This document shows positions 8,582-18,231 of a stretch of DNA of 64,000 bases, piece after piece. Source of the stretch: Bacillus fonticola (lineage in GTDB: Bacteria; Bacillota; Bacilli; Bacillales; JC228); the NCBI RefSeq assembly GCF_012955605.1, contig NZ_CP052135.1, positions 1,895,469-1,959,468 on the forward strand. Direction: 5' to 3'. How positions within the stretch are numbered: position 1 is the stretch's first letter; the number at the start of each line of letters is the position of its first letter. The position numbers and the translations under genes are program-made. The notes below the pieces were generated by a model. The model saw only the letters and a program-made list of their open reading frames with translations, had not been told where the DNA came from and searched no databases.

Positions 8582-9652
8582 TCAAATATCCAAACGACGC
8601 CCTTCCTCTGATGACTTTCTTACAGCATCGAGAACGAGCTGGACACGATAGCCATCTTCGAACGAAGCTAAGTCACTTTTTTGATTAAAACGAACAGTAG
8701 CATCATGTAAATGGTCCAGCATTGGGTAAAACGCTGCATAATACCTTTTTATAGGTGTCCCGAAATCTTCAGGCACTGCAGGTGAACTGGAAAGTGGTAC
8801 TTCTTTCATCGGTGCGCTCCCCATACCAACTTCAACTTTTTGATCGTTTGTCATAAGGATGGTACCTTCTGTTCCGATCACTTCTAGACGCCAACCTGAG
8901 CTATGATGTGCGGCTGTGACGAAACTAGAAGTAAACGTCGTGCCACTATGAAAACTTCCGAAAAAGTGGAAACCGTCGTCTGCGTCTCTATTCTCTGTTT
9001 CCCCGGAGTCTGCGACAAAAGTAGGCACATGTGTCATCAATTGACCTTGAACGGTGGCAATCTGATCTTTCGTCCACCACAACAATGCATCGACCATGTG
9101 TGAACCGATGGCACCTAGCATGCCTCCACCCTCAGCCTTGCTCCCTAACCAACCTCTCTTGCTTGAAGTTAGATTTCGGTACCCTGGTGAGGCTCCGGAA
9201 TAGTTGATGTGTTGGATCTTTCCGATTTGACCTTGATCTAATAACTCTTTTACTTTTTGCCTTGCGGGTAGGAATCGCCATTCAAAATTGATCACGCCCA
9301 GTCGCATTGCTTCATCTCGCATATGTATCATATTTTGTGCTTCGGTTGCATCAAAAGCCATCGGTTTTTCGCAGAGTACATGACAGCCTAACTTAAAAGC
9401 TTCTGAGACCATGTCATGGTGTAACGTTGGAGCAGACGTAACCGATACTAAATCCGGCTTTTCTCTCACAAGCATTTCCTTCCAGTCGTCATACACACTT
9501 TTTATGCCAGTTTCATTAGTGATTTCATTCAACCGACCTCTATTTACACTCGCGATTGAAGTTACATGAAATCCAGGGTGACGACTCATCAACGGGGCAT
9601 GTACCTTCGCACCAAATCCCGTTCCAATAATAGCTACTCTAATTTTGTCCAT
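8582..9652 (-). CDS. Gfo/Idh/MocA family NAD(P)-dependent oxidoreductase
   Basis: Protein of 356 aa with an N-terminal Rossmann fold (VAIIGTGFGAKVHAP), the family motif CEKPMA near residue 96, and a C-terminal alpha/beta substrate domain (residues ~125-350). Family members oxidise or reduce sugars, inositols and related polyols; the substrate cannot be told from sequence. ATG at 9652 is preferred over a TTG one codon upstream, with AAAGGTG 7 nt before it. It stands alone and belongs to material inserted between yqzK and fur, which are adjacent in B. subtilis. Confidence 0.9.
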   Translation of the reverse strand: MDKIRVAIIGTGFGAKVHAPLMSRHPGFHVTSIASVNRGRLNEITNETGIKSVYDDWKEMLVREKPDLVSVTSAPTLHHDMVSEAFKLGCHVLCEKPMAFDATEAQNMIHMRDEAMRLGVINFEWRFLPARQKVKELLDQGQIGKIQHINYSGASPGYRNLTSSKRGWLGSKAEGGGMLGAIGSHMVDALLWWTKDQIATVQGQLMTHVPTFVADSGETENRDADDGFHFFGSFHSGTTFTSSFVTAAHHSSGWRLEVIGTEGTILMTNDQKVEVGMGSAPMKEVPLSSSPAVPEDFGTPIKRYYAAFYPMLDHLHDATVRFNQKSDLASFEDGYRVQLVLDAVRKSSEEGRRLDI

Positions 9653-9851
9653 CAAAAAACACCTTTCTTCTTAAGTGATTATTTTTTGTATCTTATTCAT
9701 CCGATAGATGGAGCAATTTTAATCTTTCCAATATCTTCGACTGAACCCGGATTTAGAAAGTAACTGTCCTTAAAACATAAAAAAGTGCCCTCACCTTTGG
9801 TATACTAGTGTTAACGACAACACAATCCAAAGAGAAAGGAGCACCTTTAAG

Positions 9852-10711
9852 GTGAATTCTACCACAAATCTTTCACGTATAAAACTAGATTTTTCTCTCG
9901 GAAAAACAACTTCTTTCGGAGGACTGCTTCCTATTTTGCAATTTTGCCAGAAGATTGAGCTAAGAAAGAAGTTTGAGACGCTGGATTTTTTGAAAAAGCC
10001 CAGCTCCAAATATTCCTTCAGTACGATGTTGGAGTACTTTGTCATTGGCTGGCTCACTTTTGCAGAACGTGTGTCTCACTTTCAACATTTATCTCATGAC
10101 CCAATGATTCAGAAACACTTCGGGGAAACATGCCCGCACTATACGACACTCCACAAAGAATACAGCAGAATGGCACGCCATAAAATCTCCAAGTTCCTTC
10201 CGATGACCATGATGGAGTTAGCCACGCCCCTTTTGTCATCTCACATCATTCTCGATTTAGATTCTACGATCGAGTCAGTGTACGGCAATCAAGAAAAAGC
10301 GGAAGTTGGGGTGAACCCTGGAAAACCAGGACGTAAAAGTTATCAAAGACGAACCCGATTCGAAAGATCCTACGTAACTTGACTTGGTGCCGTGTTGTGC
10401 AGGAAGATGGCTGGATCAAAAGAAGAGGCGGCGTTCTACTACCAAGCAAGTACGTGGGAAAAGCCAAGACGTGTGGTTGCAATCCGAAAAACAGAGGCAG
10501 AGACATGGGAAGAAAACCAGATGTGTCTACCCGAACTGGAGTGGAAAGAAGAAGTGATTGTGACGAATCTAGCGTGGCAGCCTTATGACATTTGGCGTAT
10601 TTATAATCAGCGAGCGTGCATGGAGAACTATATCAAAGAAGCGAAACATGGATTCTCTATCGATCATATCCCGACACAGGACTTTGATGCCAATGAAGCC
10701 GATCTCTTTCC
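9852..10711 (+). pseudogene. IS1380-type transposase, frameshifted and C-terminally truncated
   Basis: The N-terminal part runs from a GTG at 9852 for about 164 residues and carries the DDE-type segment HIILDLDSTIESVYGNQEKAEVG and GVNPGKPGRKSYQ. Reading then breaks near 10345. A second frame (from about 10392) carries the C-terminal catalytic region, with EVIVTNLAWQPYDIWRIYNQRACMENYIKEAKHGFS and DANEADLF. It stops matching at about 10711, where Rhs sequence on the opposite strand begins. The IS is therefore dead: internal frameshift or deletion plus loss of its 3' end. Confidence 0.85.
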
Positions 10712-10712
10712 C

Positions 10713-12373
10713 GCATTGTTAATTATACTTTCTCCCCAACTCGAACCCGTGGCCCGATCGTATATTATTCCTGCGCCAAATCCTAATACGCCAAATTTTG
10801 TTGCAGCTTTAAACGCTGCATTTGTTGGACTGTAAACAGAGACTGGGTCTTTAATACCGAGAAATCCACCGTTAACTCTCGCAAAACGTGTTTGGGGATT
10901 CTTTACATCTTTATAGGTTTTAGTTTTGTCATGTGCATATTTATCCGCTCCACCTCCAGATCCCCCCATCAGTCCCCCAGTTGTAACATCCTTGATTAAA
11001 CTGTCTTGACCTGATCCCCCTGTTCCTGGAGACGACTCAGGCTCATTTCTACTATTCCTGACTTCATTCTATATTTGCATAGCCTCACTATCCGACAATC
11101 CTTGAGCTACTGGACGATTCCCATAATAATCCACTAACATCACCGGATTATTCCCACAATACACATACAGATTACTACTCGGAAGTGGGTCTCTCGTCAG
11201 AAAACGGGCCAAACGAGGCGCATAGTACCGTGCGTTCAAATAATACAGTTCGGTCTCCTCATCATAAAAATAACCGGCATACCGTAATGGGTTCTCTCGT
11301 GCTATGCCACTCCCACTAGGAGATAAAAGTACACCGAAAGCGTCATACTCGTAACTTGCGACTACGCTTCCGGAATTATTCCTGAGTTGGATCACATCAC
11401 CATGGCTGTTTCGAATATAGAAATAGGTTTCCACCGTATTATTTCGATGATCGTTTACACAAATCGGCGTCCCTGTTGCCGTTCTTGTGAAGCTAAACGT
11501 CAAATTGTTTTGACCGTCTGTAATGTACGACAAGTAGCCGACGTTATAAAAGTAATTTTCTACTTTCGTTGGTGTCATTTTTTTCGTTCTGAAGCCTTGA
11601 TGATCGTACTCAAAGCTCGCAATTGGAAGACCATTGTTGTCTGTGACGTTCACTAGTTGGTTCTTGGCGTTATAACTGAAGATACGAGTACCGTCCGAGA
11701 TCAAATTACCATTCGCGTCGTACTGAAAGCGAACGCCGTCTGTATAGGTGATTTCGTTCGCTGCGTTGTATGCGTACTGGTGCATCGTCCAAGTGAAGTT
11801 CGTTTTGCTCGTGCGGTTGTTCATGACGCCGTCTATTCCTTCGTATACGTACCCGTAATCGTATTCGACCGTGTTGTTTTCATTCGATCGATATTCTCTT
11901 ACTAGGCGGTTACTCGGATCGTATTCATAGACGGTCCTATCTCCGGTAAAGTTTGTCACAAATTCTCTGTTGCCATTCGCATCGTATTGAAGCGTTTCAT
12001 CCAGAATCGTTTGGTTCGCTTCTTCAATACGGTATCTAATTAAGTTCCCTTCATCGTTGTACTCGTGGTACGTGCTGAGTCCGTACGTAGCGTCGCCGAT
12101 GAAAGACTTTTTTATTTTACCTGACTCGTTGTACATATGGTACGCTCTTTCCTCATTTACACCTAGAACCGACGCCATCAGCCCGGCAAAATCATACAAG
12201 TACTGGATGACGTCACCTAGCTTCGACTGGTAAATCGTTGAGGTTTTACCAGCTGGCTCGTAGTTATAGGAAATCGTATCTCCATTCGCATATGCCTTTT
12301 GATTCACACGATTCTTTTGGTCGTCGATAACGTATTCGATTTGCAGGGCTCCATTTTTATAGACATGCGTGAT
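10713..12373 (-). pseudogene. Rhs/YD-repeat protein fragment with in-frame stop
   Basis: YD-repeat modules (for example DANGNLISDGTRIFSYNAKNQL, NRLVREYRSNENN) lead into a canonical Rhs core end, RYAGYFYDEETELYYLNARYY then FLTRDPLPSSNLYVYCGNNP. The frame is open from about 12373 but lacks an N-terminal secretion or anchor region. A single TAG at 11069-11071 interrupts it. The same frame continues beyond with a Gly/Ser-rich linker and a tail ending GFGAGIIYDRATGSSWGES, before it meets the IS1380 remnant at about 10712. Such tails normally carry a polymorphic toxin; that domain is lost here and no immunity gene is visible. Confidence 0.85.
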
Positions 12374-12420
12374 AACAAAAAACCTCCCCTCCCCACATCA
12401 CTGGAGAAAGAAAAGGTCGA

Positions 12421-12867
12421 TTAGTCTTTTTTCGGTTGGCATCGATAACAGATTCCGTGGAATGTGAGTCGATGATCTTGGATTGAAAAGTTGTATTGTG
12501 ATTCCACTACGGTTTCGACGTCGCCTAACAAATCTTCTTGGATTTCATCAACAGCTCCGCACTCGATACAGACGAGGTGATGGTGGAAGTGCTTCGCGCC
12601 TTCCTTACGAAGGTCGTAGCGAGATACACCATCTCCGAAGTTGATTTTGTCGACAACTTTTAGTTCAGTTAAAAGTTCTAATGTTCGATACACCGTGGCT
12701 AAACCGATTTCAGGTGCTTTTTCTTTAACGAGCAAGTAGACGTCCTCTGCACTTAAGTGGTCTTCTTCGCGCTCTAGCAACACGCGGAGTGTCGCTTCAC
12801 GCTGAGGCGTTAGTTTATAACTTGCCGCATGTAATTGTTCTTTTACTCGTTGGATTCGTTTCTCCAT
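12421..12867 (-). CDS. fur: Ferric uptake regulator Fur
   Basis: Fur-family repressor of 148 aa. The N-terminal winged helix includes SAEDVYLLVKEKAPEIGLATVYRTLELL; the C-terminal dimerisation and metal domain carries HFHHHLVCIECGAVDE and a second CxxC (CYRCQ). It represses iron uptake genes when iron is sufficient. spoIIM lies upstream, as in B. subtilis. Palindromic Fur/PerR-like sites lie 130-170 bp upstream. The downstream neighbour is Rhs debris instead of yqzK. Confidence 0.95.
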   Translation of the reverse strand: MEKRIQRVKEQLHAASYKLTPQREATLRVLLEREEDHLSAEDVYLLVKEKAPEIGLATVYRTLELLTELKVVDKINFGDGVSRYDLRKEGAKHFHHHLVCIECGAVDEIQEDLLGDVETVVESQYNFSIQDHRLTFHGICYRCQPKKD

Positions 12868-12994
12868 TTACCGTACCCTCCCCTGCCACATCCGCTCACA
12901 AGGATGAGTGGGCATGTGCTACGCTGAAACAAGCGTATTGTTAACTGTCTTCTCTATAGCCCTTAGTATAACAGAAGAAGCCAGGAAGCAAAAG

Positions 12995-13039
12995 AGAATG
13001 ATTCTAATCCAGTAATCAAAATCATTATTATATAATAAT
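12995..13039. promoter_or_regulatory. Fur/PerR-like palindromes upstream of fur
   Basis: AGAATGATTCT (12995-13005) is a 5-1-5 inverted repeat, and ATTATTATATAATAAT (13024-13039) is a perfect 16-bp palindrome; ATCAAAATCATTATTA lies between them. Both are AT-rich and resemble Fur (GATAATGATTATC) and PerR (TTATAATNATTATAA) boxes. Autoregulation or PerR control is inferred. The second palindrome also lies just past the spoIIM stop. Confidence 0.45.
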
Positions 13040-13052
13040 ATTTACAAACAAA

Positions 13053-13715
13053 CTATTGCTTGCCCACTCCTAATCCGGCAAAAGAAGGGAGGTTGAGGGT
13101 TTGCAAAAACTGTGGCGATACATACGCTTCCACGCCAGCAGCTACGACAACTAGTAAAAGCGCCCCTCCTAAAATAAGCGTGTATTGCCGAAACAGCGGC
13201 CACATTGGTTCTTGTGTTTTTGTAAACTGCTTTCGCACCATTCGGAAAGAAACCAATACCGCACTGGCCCCAACCCCAACAAAGATAGGAAGTAGCAAAA
13301 TGTTTTGTGGAAGGATGGAAAGCGTTGTGATCCAAACACCTTCCCAGCCCATTTCTCCTACTAAAAACCCGACCGTAAACCCGAGCACGATTCCTTTTAT
13401 AAATAAGAAGAAAAGCACGACAGGTACGCCAACAACGGATATGCCTAATAGCCACATAAGTCCAATCGTTTTCGCGTTATCCCAAGCGCTTTGTGTAAAC
13501 AAGTTGTTAGGGTCCGCCAGCTGTCCTGCGGAAAATTGTTGAAAAAATTGGGACACGTACCCAAACAAGTCCTCTCGTTGCTCTATTTGTAAGCTATTCA
13601 CCACAATAGCACCGAACACAACACCCATTAAAACCAATACAGAGACGAAGGTTAAAATGGAAGTATGCTGCAGTAAGAAATGGCGAGATTGCATAGTCTG
13701 GAACCGTCTTTTCAT
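13053..13715 (-). CDS. spoIIM: Stage II sporulation protein M
   Basis: Integral membrane protein of 220 aa with about five hydrophobic segments (residues ~20-42, 85-110, 112-135, 140-165, 185-205). With SpoIID and SpoIIP, SpoIIM forms the DMP peptidoglycan-degrading complex that drives engulfment, and it anchors the complex in the mother-cell membrane. ATG at 13715 with GGGAGGA upstream. The position beside fur is conserved with B. subtilis; expression is expected from sigma-E, but no promoter was assigned here. Confidence 0.93.
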   Translation of the reverse strand: MKRRFQTMQSRHFLLQHTSILTFVSVLVLMGVVFGAIVVNSLQIEQREDLFGYVSQFFQQFSAGQLADPNNLFTQSAWDNAKTIGLMWLLGISVVGVPVVLFFLFIKGIVLGFTVGFLVGEMGWEGVWITTLSILPQNILLLPIFVGVGASAVLVSFRMVRKQFTKTQEPMWPLFRQYTLILGGALLLVVVAAGVEAYVSPQFLQTLNLPSFAGLGVGKQ

Positions 13716-13793
13716 GGGTAGTCCTCCCTCTCTTTCTTCTCGTTCTACTCTATGTCGAGGGGAACGTAGATATGATAGAGAAGGTAGACTTTT

Positions 13794-14960
13794 TTATGGT
13801 TTTTCTTTGTCCCAAACAAGTTTTCCGTATGTTCCACCGCCACCTTCGATCAGTGTGAAGGCTTTGTCGCGATACATTTTGACAGCATGCGCTGCTTGCC
13901 GACCGAAAAGGGTTTCTAGTTGTTCTATCGGTTCTTTTTGGAGAATTTCCCACTCAGATAGCTCACTGGTTTCGGCTTTTTCCATTCGCTTTTTTCCCCA
14001 AAACGGTAATTGGTGAAGCTGTACGTGATTCACATACGGTGCCCGTTCTTGTGGTGGTGGACCGCTATGGAGTCGAGCTAATCTTTCTCGAACTCCGATG
14101 AGCAAGCGCTCGCTTCCACAGTGGTCACAAACGAGGCCACTTCCCTTTTTGCGACAAGAGGCGCACACGGTTTCATAGTATTTTCCGAGCTGAGGTGGTA
14201 GCCCGTAATACGTTTCAATTGCATGATCATCCTGATTTTGTAGTGCTTTTTCAAAGGAAGCGAGCGTCGGGGTCTCCATACGACAAACCATCCACTCTCG
14301 CCCTATTTTTGGTAGGGAATGTGCGTCTGAGCCGACAATAAACGGGATCGTAGCGAGCTCCCCGATTCCGTTTGCTAGATGAGCGTTGGAGCTGAGTCCT
14401 AGCTCAATAGCATCCAAATCACCTTCTCGGAATACTTCTGTCCAAGACGCTTTTACGCCACTCCCGTACAGTCCTTTAAATGGAGTGAATGCGTGAGCTG
14501 CGACAAATAAGCCGCCGAGCTCGTGAACAATTGAAGCAACTTCAGTTGGCGGGGCGTACACGTGCTGGGTACTTAATTGAATGTTAGTAACATGATTTTG
14601 TAGCCACATTGACCACTCTCGAAGCGTTGTTCTATCTGGTAAGTATGCGATACAATGGAAAGCCCCACCTGTTGGATTGGTAAGCTCAATCTCACTACCA
14701 AGCCAGCATGTGATTCCCTCGGTAGACGTCAAACCTCCATCATCGTACTCAATTAAGTCTCCGCTATTTAGCATTTCGTGTAGGTCTTGTTGGACTGGAG
14801 GAGAATGACTGTCAATGATCCCCACAATCTGTAGACCCTTTTGTTTGGCTTCTTGAAACACCGATCGCACTGTCATCGAATCGCTTGCTGTGATTTTCAC
14901 TGCTTTATTGTCGCCTGCTCTTCCGATATGTACGTGCAAATCTATCCGGTAGCTGTTCAT
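13794..14960 (-). CDS. Endonuclease Q family protein (PHP domain)
   Basis: Protein of 388 aa starting MNSYRIDLHVHIGRAG, the PHP-domain metal motif HxH. Further PHP elements are DSHSP, HCIAYLP, AAHAFTPF and GSDAHSLP, and a zinc-ribbon-like CxxC...CxxC segment (CASCRKKGSGLVCDHCG) lies near residue 290. EndoQ enzymes cleave 5' of deaminated bases such as hypoxanthine and uracil, giving an alternative DNA repair route. The ATG at 14960 is preferred over an ORF start 45 nt upstream inside nudF; AAGGATG precedes it. It lies 4 bp after the nudF stop, so probably coexpressed with it. Confidence 0.85.
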   Translation of the reverse strand: MNSYRIDLHVHIGRAGDNKAVKITASDSMTVRSVFQEAKQKGLQIVGIIDSHSPPVQQDLHEMLNSGDLIEYDDGGLTSTEGITCWLGSEIELTNPTGGAFHCIAYLPDRTTLREWSMWLQNHVTNIQLSTQHVYAPPTEVASIVHELGGLFVAAHAFTPFKGLYGSGVKASWTEVFREGDLDAIELGLSSNAHLANGIGELATIPFIVGSDAHSLPKIGREWMVCRMETPTLASFEKALQNQDDHAIETYYGLPPQLGKYYETVCASCRKKGSGLVCDHCGSERLLIGVRERLARLHSGPPPQERAPYVNHVQLHQLPFWGKKRMEKAETSELSEWEILQKEPIEQLETLFGRQAAHAVKMYRDKAFTLIEGGGGTYGKLVWDKEKP

Positions 14961-14964
14961 GATC

Positions 14965-15528
14965 TCATCCTTTTTTCTGCAAGAGCTCCCAATATAACAC
15001 GGCATAAGCAGTTTTCGCGTCTTGAATCCGGCCGTCGCGTACAGCAGCTTGTGCCTCGCTTAGTGTCCACTCTTTCACGTCAACAAATTCATCTTCATCA
15101 GTCGTAAGCTCTGTAGGCAGTTTTTCCAAATTCTTTGCCACAAACACATGAACGAGCTCATCAGCAAAGCCTGGTGACGTGTAAAAAGAAGTGAGCGACT
15201 CCCATTCACTAGCGCTGTAGCCCGTTTCCTCTTCTAACTCTCTCTTTGCCGTTTCCAATGGCTCCTCACCCGGCTCGAGTTTGCCTGCTGGAATTTCTAC
15301 GAGTGCTCGTTCTAGCGGTTTCCGATATTGTTCCACAAGAATGATCTTTTCTTCCTTTGTAAATGCAATGACCGAGACGGCGCCAGGATGCTTTACAAGT
15401 TCACGCGTACTCGTTTTTCCGTTCGGTAGCTGCACCTGATCTACTTGAAGGGAAATGACTCTTCCAGAAAAAATCGGCTCTGTTGATAGAGTTTTTTCTT
15501 CGTAATGGTGATTATTTTTTTGCTTCAT
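14965..15528 (-). CDS. nudF: ADP-ribose pyrophosphatase (Nudix)
   Basis: Nudix hydrolase of 187 aa cleaving ADP-ribose to AMP and ribose-5-phosphate. The Nudix box GX5EX7REUXEEXGU is complete: G in IPAGKLEPGEEP through AKRELEEETGYSA (about residues 88-112). ATG at 15528 with AAGGAGG. It is transcribed away from mciZ, as in B. subtilis, with the endoQ-like gene downstream. Confidence 0.95.
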   Translation of the reverse strand: MKQKNNHHYEEKTLSTEPIFSGRVISLQVDQVQLPNGKTSTRELVKHPGAVSVIAFTKEEKIILVEQYRKPLERALVEIPAGKLEPGEEPLETAKRELEEETGYSASEWESLTSFYTSPGFADELVHVFVAKNLEKLPTELTTDEDEFVDVKEWTLSEAQAAVRDGRIQDAKTAYAVLYWELLQKKG

Positions 15529-15614
15529 TTTATGTCCTCCTTGCCTCTGCTTCGTTCTACAGCACGTTTAGTCTGTCATACATTTTACCATACTGAAGCT
15601 GGAGGCGATTGGGA

Positions 15615-15830
15615 ATGAAAGTGTACATTCATGAGAAAGGTGTCGTGCTAGCGGGAAAAGCCTGGCAAATTCGACACTTACTTCAGCAATATAGACGGCA
15701 ATATAACACGGTGGATGAATGGATAAAAGGACGAAAGGAAGACATTCGTACAAATGAGTTGCCGACTACGCAACAAGGAAGCTACACTGTCCTTACAGGA
15801 GGTGCAGCGAAATGGACAAAATCCGATTAG
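15615..15830 (+). CDS. mciZ: MciZ, inhibitor of Z-ring formation (extended form)
   Basis: The first ~40 residues (MKVYIHEKGVVLAGKAWQIR then LLQQYRRQYNTVDEWIKGRK) match the sporulation peptide MciZ, which caps FtsZ filaments in the mother cell. The B. subtilis peptide is 40 aa as I recall it; here the frame continues for 31 more residues to 71 aa, with no recognisable motif in the tail. ATG at 15615 has GGAGG 9 nt upstream; an in-frame TTG at 15609 is less likely. CATACATT at 15577-15584 resembles a sigma-E -10, but I see no good -35. The last 19 bases overlap the start of yqkF, so the two are coupled. Confidence 0.85.
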   Translation: MKVYIHEKGVVLAGKAWQIRHLLQQYRRQYNTVDEWIKGRKEDIRTNELPTTQQGSYTVLTGGAAKWTKSD

Positions 15831-16735
15831 GGAAGACGAACTTCGACGTGTCACGACTTGGACTCGGCTGTATGACAATAGGAACAGAGGAAAAGACAGC
15901 GCGCAAGATTTTAGAAGCCGCGTTGGAAGCAGGCATCACCTATTTTGATACAGCCGACTTATACGATTTCGGGAAAAACGAAGAAATTGTTGGGAAGCAC
16001 TTGGCACCACACTTGAACGATGTGGTCATTGCTACGAAAGTCGGCAACCACTTTGAACAAGGGCGGGAAGGATGGTTTTGGGATCCCTCTAAGACGTACA
16101 TAAAGGAAGCTGTGAAAAGAAGCTGCGGGCGGCTCGGCGTTGATCAAATTCAGCTTTGTCAGCTTCACGGAGGAACTATCGAAGACCCAATAGAGGAAAC
16201 GATCGAAGCGTTTGAAGAGCTTGTGGAGGAAGGCTGGATTCTTCATTACGGCTTGTCTTCGATCAGACCGAATGTGATTCAAACGTATGCGGAGACATCA
16301 CGAATTGCGTCAGTTATGGTACAGCATAGCCTGCTTGATCGACGACCTGAGGAGACGGTGCTGCCGTTGCTTGCGGAAAAAGGGATTTCAGGTATCGCGC
16401 GTGGTTCGGTCGCGAAAGGCATTTTGACGAATAAAGCCCCGAATGAGTGGGCGCAAAAGCTGCAGGAAAACGGCTTCCTACAATATTCTTATCAAGAACT
16501 TGTGGAGCTCACAGAAGAACTGAAAAAGAGATTTGACGATAAAAGCTTATTGTCTCTTGCTTTGCAGTATACGTTAGGGCAATCAGGAATAAGCGTTGCT
16601 TGCGTTGGTTCCTCTTCAGCAGACCAAGTGAAAGAAACGGTAAGGACTTTTGAAGCACCAGGGCTTTCGGACGATGAGATTCAGGTGCTGCAGTCGTTGA
16701 CGGTGGAACAGGTGTATGAGGAGCATCGGTTATAA
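15812..16735 (+). CDS. yqkF: Aldo/keto reductase (YqkF-like)
   Basis: NADPH-dependent aldo/keto reductase of 307 aa, (beta/alpha)8 barrel. Catalytic Asp and Tyr are in TYFDTADLYDFGKNE, the Lys in VVIATKVG, and the His in CQLHGG; the cofactor region reads ACVGSSSADQVKE near residue 270. The physiological substrate is unknown. ATG at 15812 lies inside the end of mciZ, with AGGAGGTG upstream. Ends at a strong terminator shared with scoB on the opposite strand. Confidence 0.9.
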   Translation: MDKIRLGKTNFDVSRLGLGCMTIGTEEKTARKILEAALEAGITYFDTADLYDFGKNEEIVGKHLAPHLNDVVIATKVGNHFEQGREGWFWDPSKTYIKEAVKRSCGRLGVDQIQLCQLHGGTIEDPIEETIEAFEELVEEGWILHYGLSSIRPNVIQTYAETSRIASVMVQHSLLDRRPEETVLPLLAEKGISGIARGSVAKGILTNKAPNEWAQKLQENGFLQYSYQELVELTEELKKRFDDKSLLSLALQYTLGQSGISVACVGSSSADQVKETVRTFEAPGLSDDEIQVLQSLTVEQVYEEHRL

Positions 16736-16791
16736 GAAAGTCAATTTTCTATGCTAAATAGTTCAGTTTTGGATTCTAGTTTACAAAAGAG

Positions 16792-16825
16792 AAAGGATGT
16801 CTCAAAGTTTGAGACATCCTTTTTC
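16792..16825. terminator. Bidirectional terminator between yqkF and scoB
   Basis: AAAGGATGTCTCAAA pairs perfectly with TTTGAGACATCCTTT (arms of 15 nt around one G; the tip opens to form the loop) and is followed by T runs on both strands. It lies between two convergent genes. Confidence 0.9.
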
Positions 16826-16828
16826 CGC

Positions 16829-17503
16829 TTATTTGAACGCGTTGAGCTTCACATCGTCGGGAACGATTAACTCTACCCCTGTACTTTCCTTCACTTCTTC
16901 AACTGTAAAGCCTTCTGCCACCTCAGCTAGCTTCAAACCGTCTGATGTTACCTCAATAACAGCGCGTTCTGTAATAATTTTCCCCACGACGGCTTTCCCT
17001 GTTAGTGGCAAAGTGCAGGTCGGAACGATTTTCACGCCGCCATCTCTATTCACGTGCTCCATAATGACGACAACTTTTTTGGCACCGTGGACAAGATCCA
17101 TCGCGCCGCCCATTCCTTTAATCATTTTGCCGGGGATCATCCAGTTCGCTAAATCGCCAGTTTCACTTACTTCCATACCACCGAGAATGGCAACGTCGAT
17201 ATGTCCCCCGCGAATCATTCCGAACGACTCGGCACTATCAAAATAGCTAGCGCCTTTGACAGCGGTTACCGTTTCTTTACCAGCGTTAATCAGATCTGCG
17301 TCTAATTCTTCTTCCGTCGGATAAGGGCCGATACCGAGCAATCCATTTTCCGATTGTAAAACGACTTGTTTGTTAGGAGATAGCTCGTTTGCGACAAGGG
17401 TTGGCATGCCGATTCCTAAGTTCACATAGTCGCCGTCCCCGATTTCCCGCTCCGCTCGGCGCGCAATCCGGGTGCGCAGCTGTTTTTTGTCTAACGTGAT
17501 CAT
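16829..17503 (-). CDS. scoB: 3-oxoacid CoA-transferase subunit B
   Basis: Beta subunit (224 aa) of a family I CoA-transferase. The catalytic glutamate lies in the motif [10 protein letters not shown] (about residue 52). Family members move CoA from succinyl-CoA to acetoacetate or a related acid. The ATG overlaps the end of scoA by 4 nt (ATGA), a typical subunit coupling. With HMG-CoA lyase next door the pair suggests ketone-body or leucine-type degradation through acetoacetate. Confidence 0.93.
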   Translation of the reverse strand: MITLDKKQLRTRIARRAEREIGDGDYVNLGIGMPTLVANELSPNKQVVLQSENGLLGIGPYPTEEELDADLINAGKETVTAVKGASYFDSAESFGMIRGGHIDVAILGGMEVSETGDLANWMIPGKMIKGMGGAMDLVHGAKKVVVIMEHVNRDGGVKIVPTCTLPLTGKAVVGKIITERAVIEVTSDGLKLAEVAEGFTVEEVKESTGVELIVPDDVKLNAFK

Positions 17504-18204
17504 ATGGCTTCTCCCTCCTCGCGTAATGTCTTCCGTTCAATTCGTTTTTCTTGTTCAGCTTGGAGGAGACCTTGTACGTAAATACTCGGCGTATGAATCA
17601 GGTTAGGGTCTAAATCGCCAACTTCGACCAAGTGCTCCACTTCTGCAATCGTGACCTTCCCTGCAGCAGCGACCATTGGGTTAAAGTTTCGCGCTGTTTT
17701 CCAGTAACGCAAATTCCCAAATTTGTCCCCTTGGTAAGCACGAACAAGGCTCACATCAGCACGAATGGCCTCTTCCAATACATACTCTTTGCCATTGAAC
17801 GTGCGGATTTCTTTTCCTTCGGCGACAGGTGTTCCAACTCCAGCCGGTGTATAGAAGGCTGGAATCCCCGCACCCCTTGCTCGAATTTTCTCAGCAAGCG
17901 TTCCTTGTGGGACAAGCTCTACCTCTAGCTCACCCTCTAGCACTTGCCGTTCAAATTCCTTGTTTTCCCCCACATAGGAGCCTATCATTTTTGTAATTTG
18001 TTTATTTTTCAAGAGTAAACCAAGACCCCATTCGTCAACTCCACAGTTATTTGAGATAACGGTTAAGTTTTGCACGCCCTTCTCCCTTAGTCCAAGGATG
18101 AGTTGCTCAGGAATCCCACACAGCCCAAACCCTCCGACGAGAATAGTCATGCCGTCTTGTACACAGTCTAATGCTTTTACAGCATTTTCATAGATTGGCT
18201 TCAT
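17500..18204 (-). CDS. scoA: 3-oxoacid CoA-transferase subunit A
   Basis: Alpha subunit (234 aa) with the CoA-binding glycine-rich signature [14 protein letters not shown] near residues 22-35 and [11 protein letters not shown] later. ATG at 18204 with GGGAGGG upstream. Forms the scoAB operon, divergent from HMG-CoA lyase; the dispersed repeat element lies between them. Substrate specificity is inferred from family and context only. Confidence 0.93.
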   Translation of the reverse strand: MKPIYENAVKALDCVQDGMTILVGGFGLCGIPEQLILGLREKGVQNLTVISNNCGVDEWGLGLLLKNKQITKMIGSYVGENKEFERQVLEGELEVELVPQGTLAEKIRARGAGIPAFYTPAGVGTPVAEGKEIRTFNGKEYVLEEAIRADVSLVRAYQGDKFGNLRYWKTARNFNPMVAAAGKVTIAEVEHLVEVGDLDPNLIHTPSIYVQGLLQAEQEKRIERKTLREEGEAI

Positions 18205-18231
18205 ACTTTTTCCCTCCCGATATGTAAAAGG

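Noticed and set aside
9791-10057. Minus-strand ORF over the IS1380 transposase
   Set aside because: Antisense shadow of the transposase with no recognisable domain.
10664-10969. Intact toxin with immunity gene at the Rhs end
   Set aside because: The tail has only a linker and a hydrophobic pre-toxin segment before the IS1380 remnant cuts it; no catalytic domain or separate immunity frame is visible.
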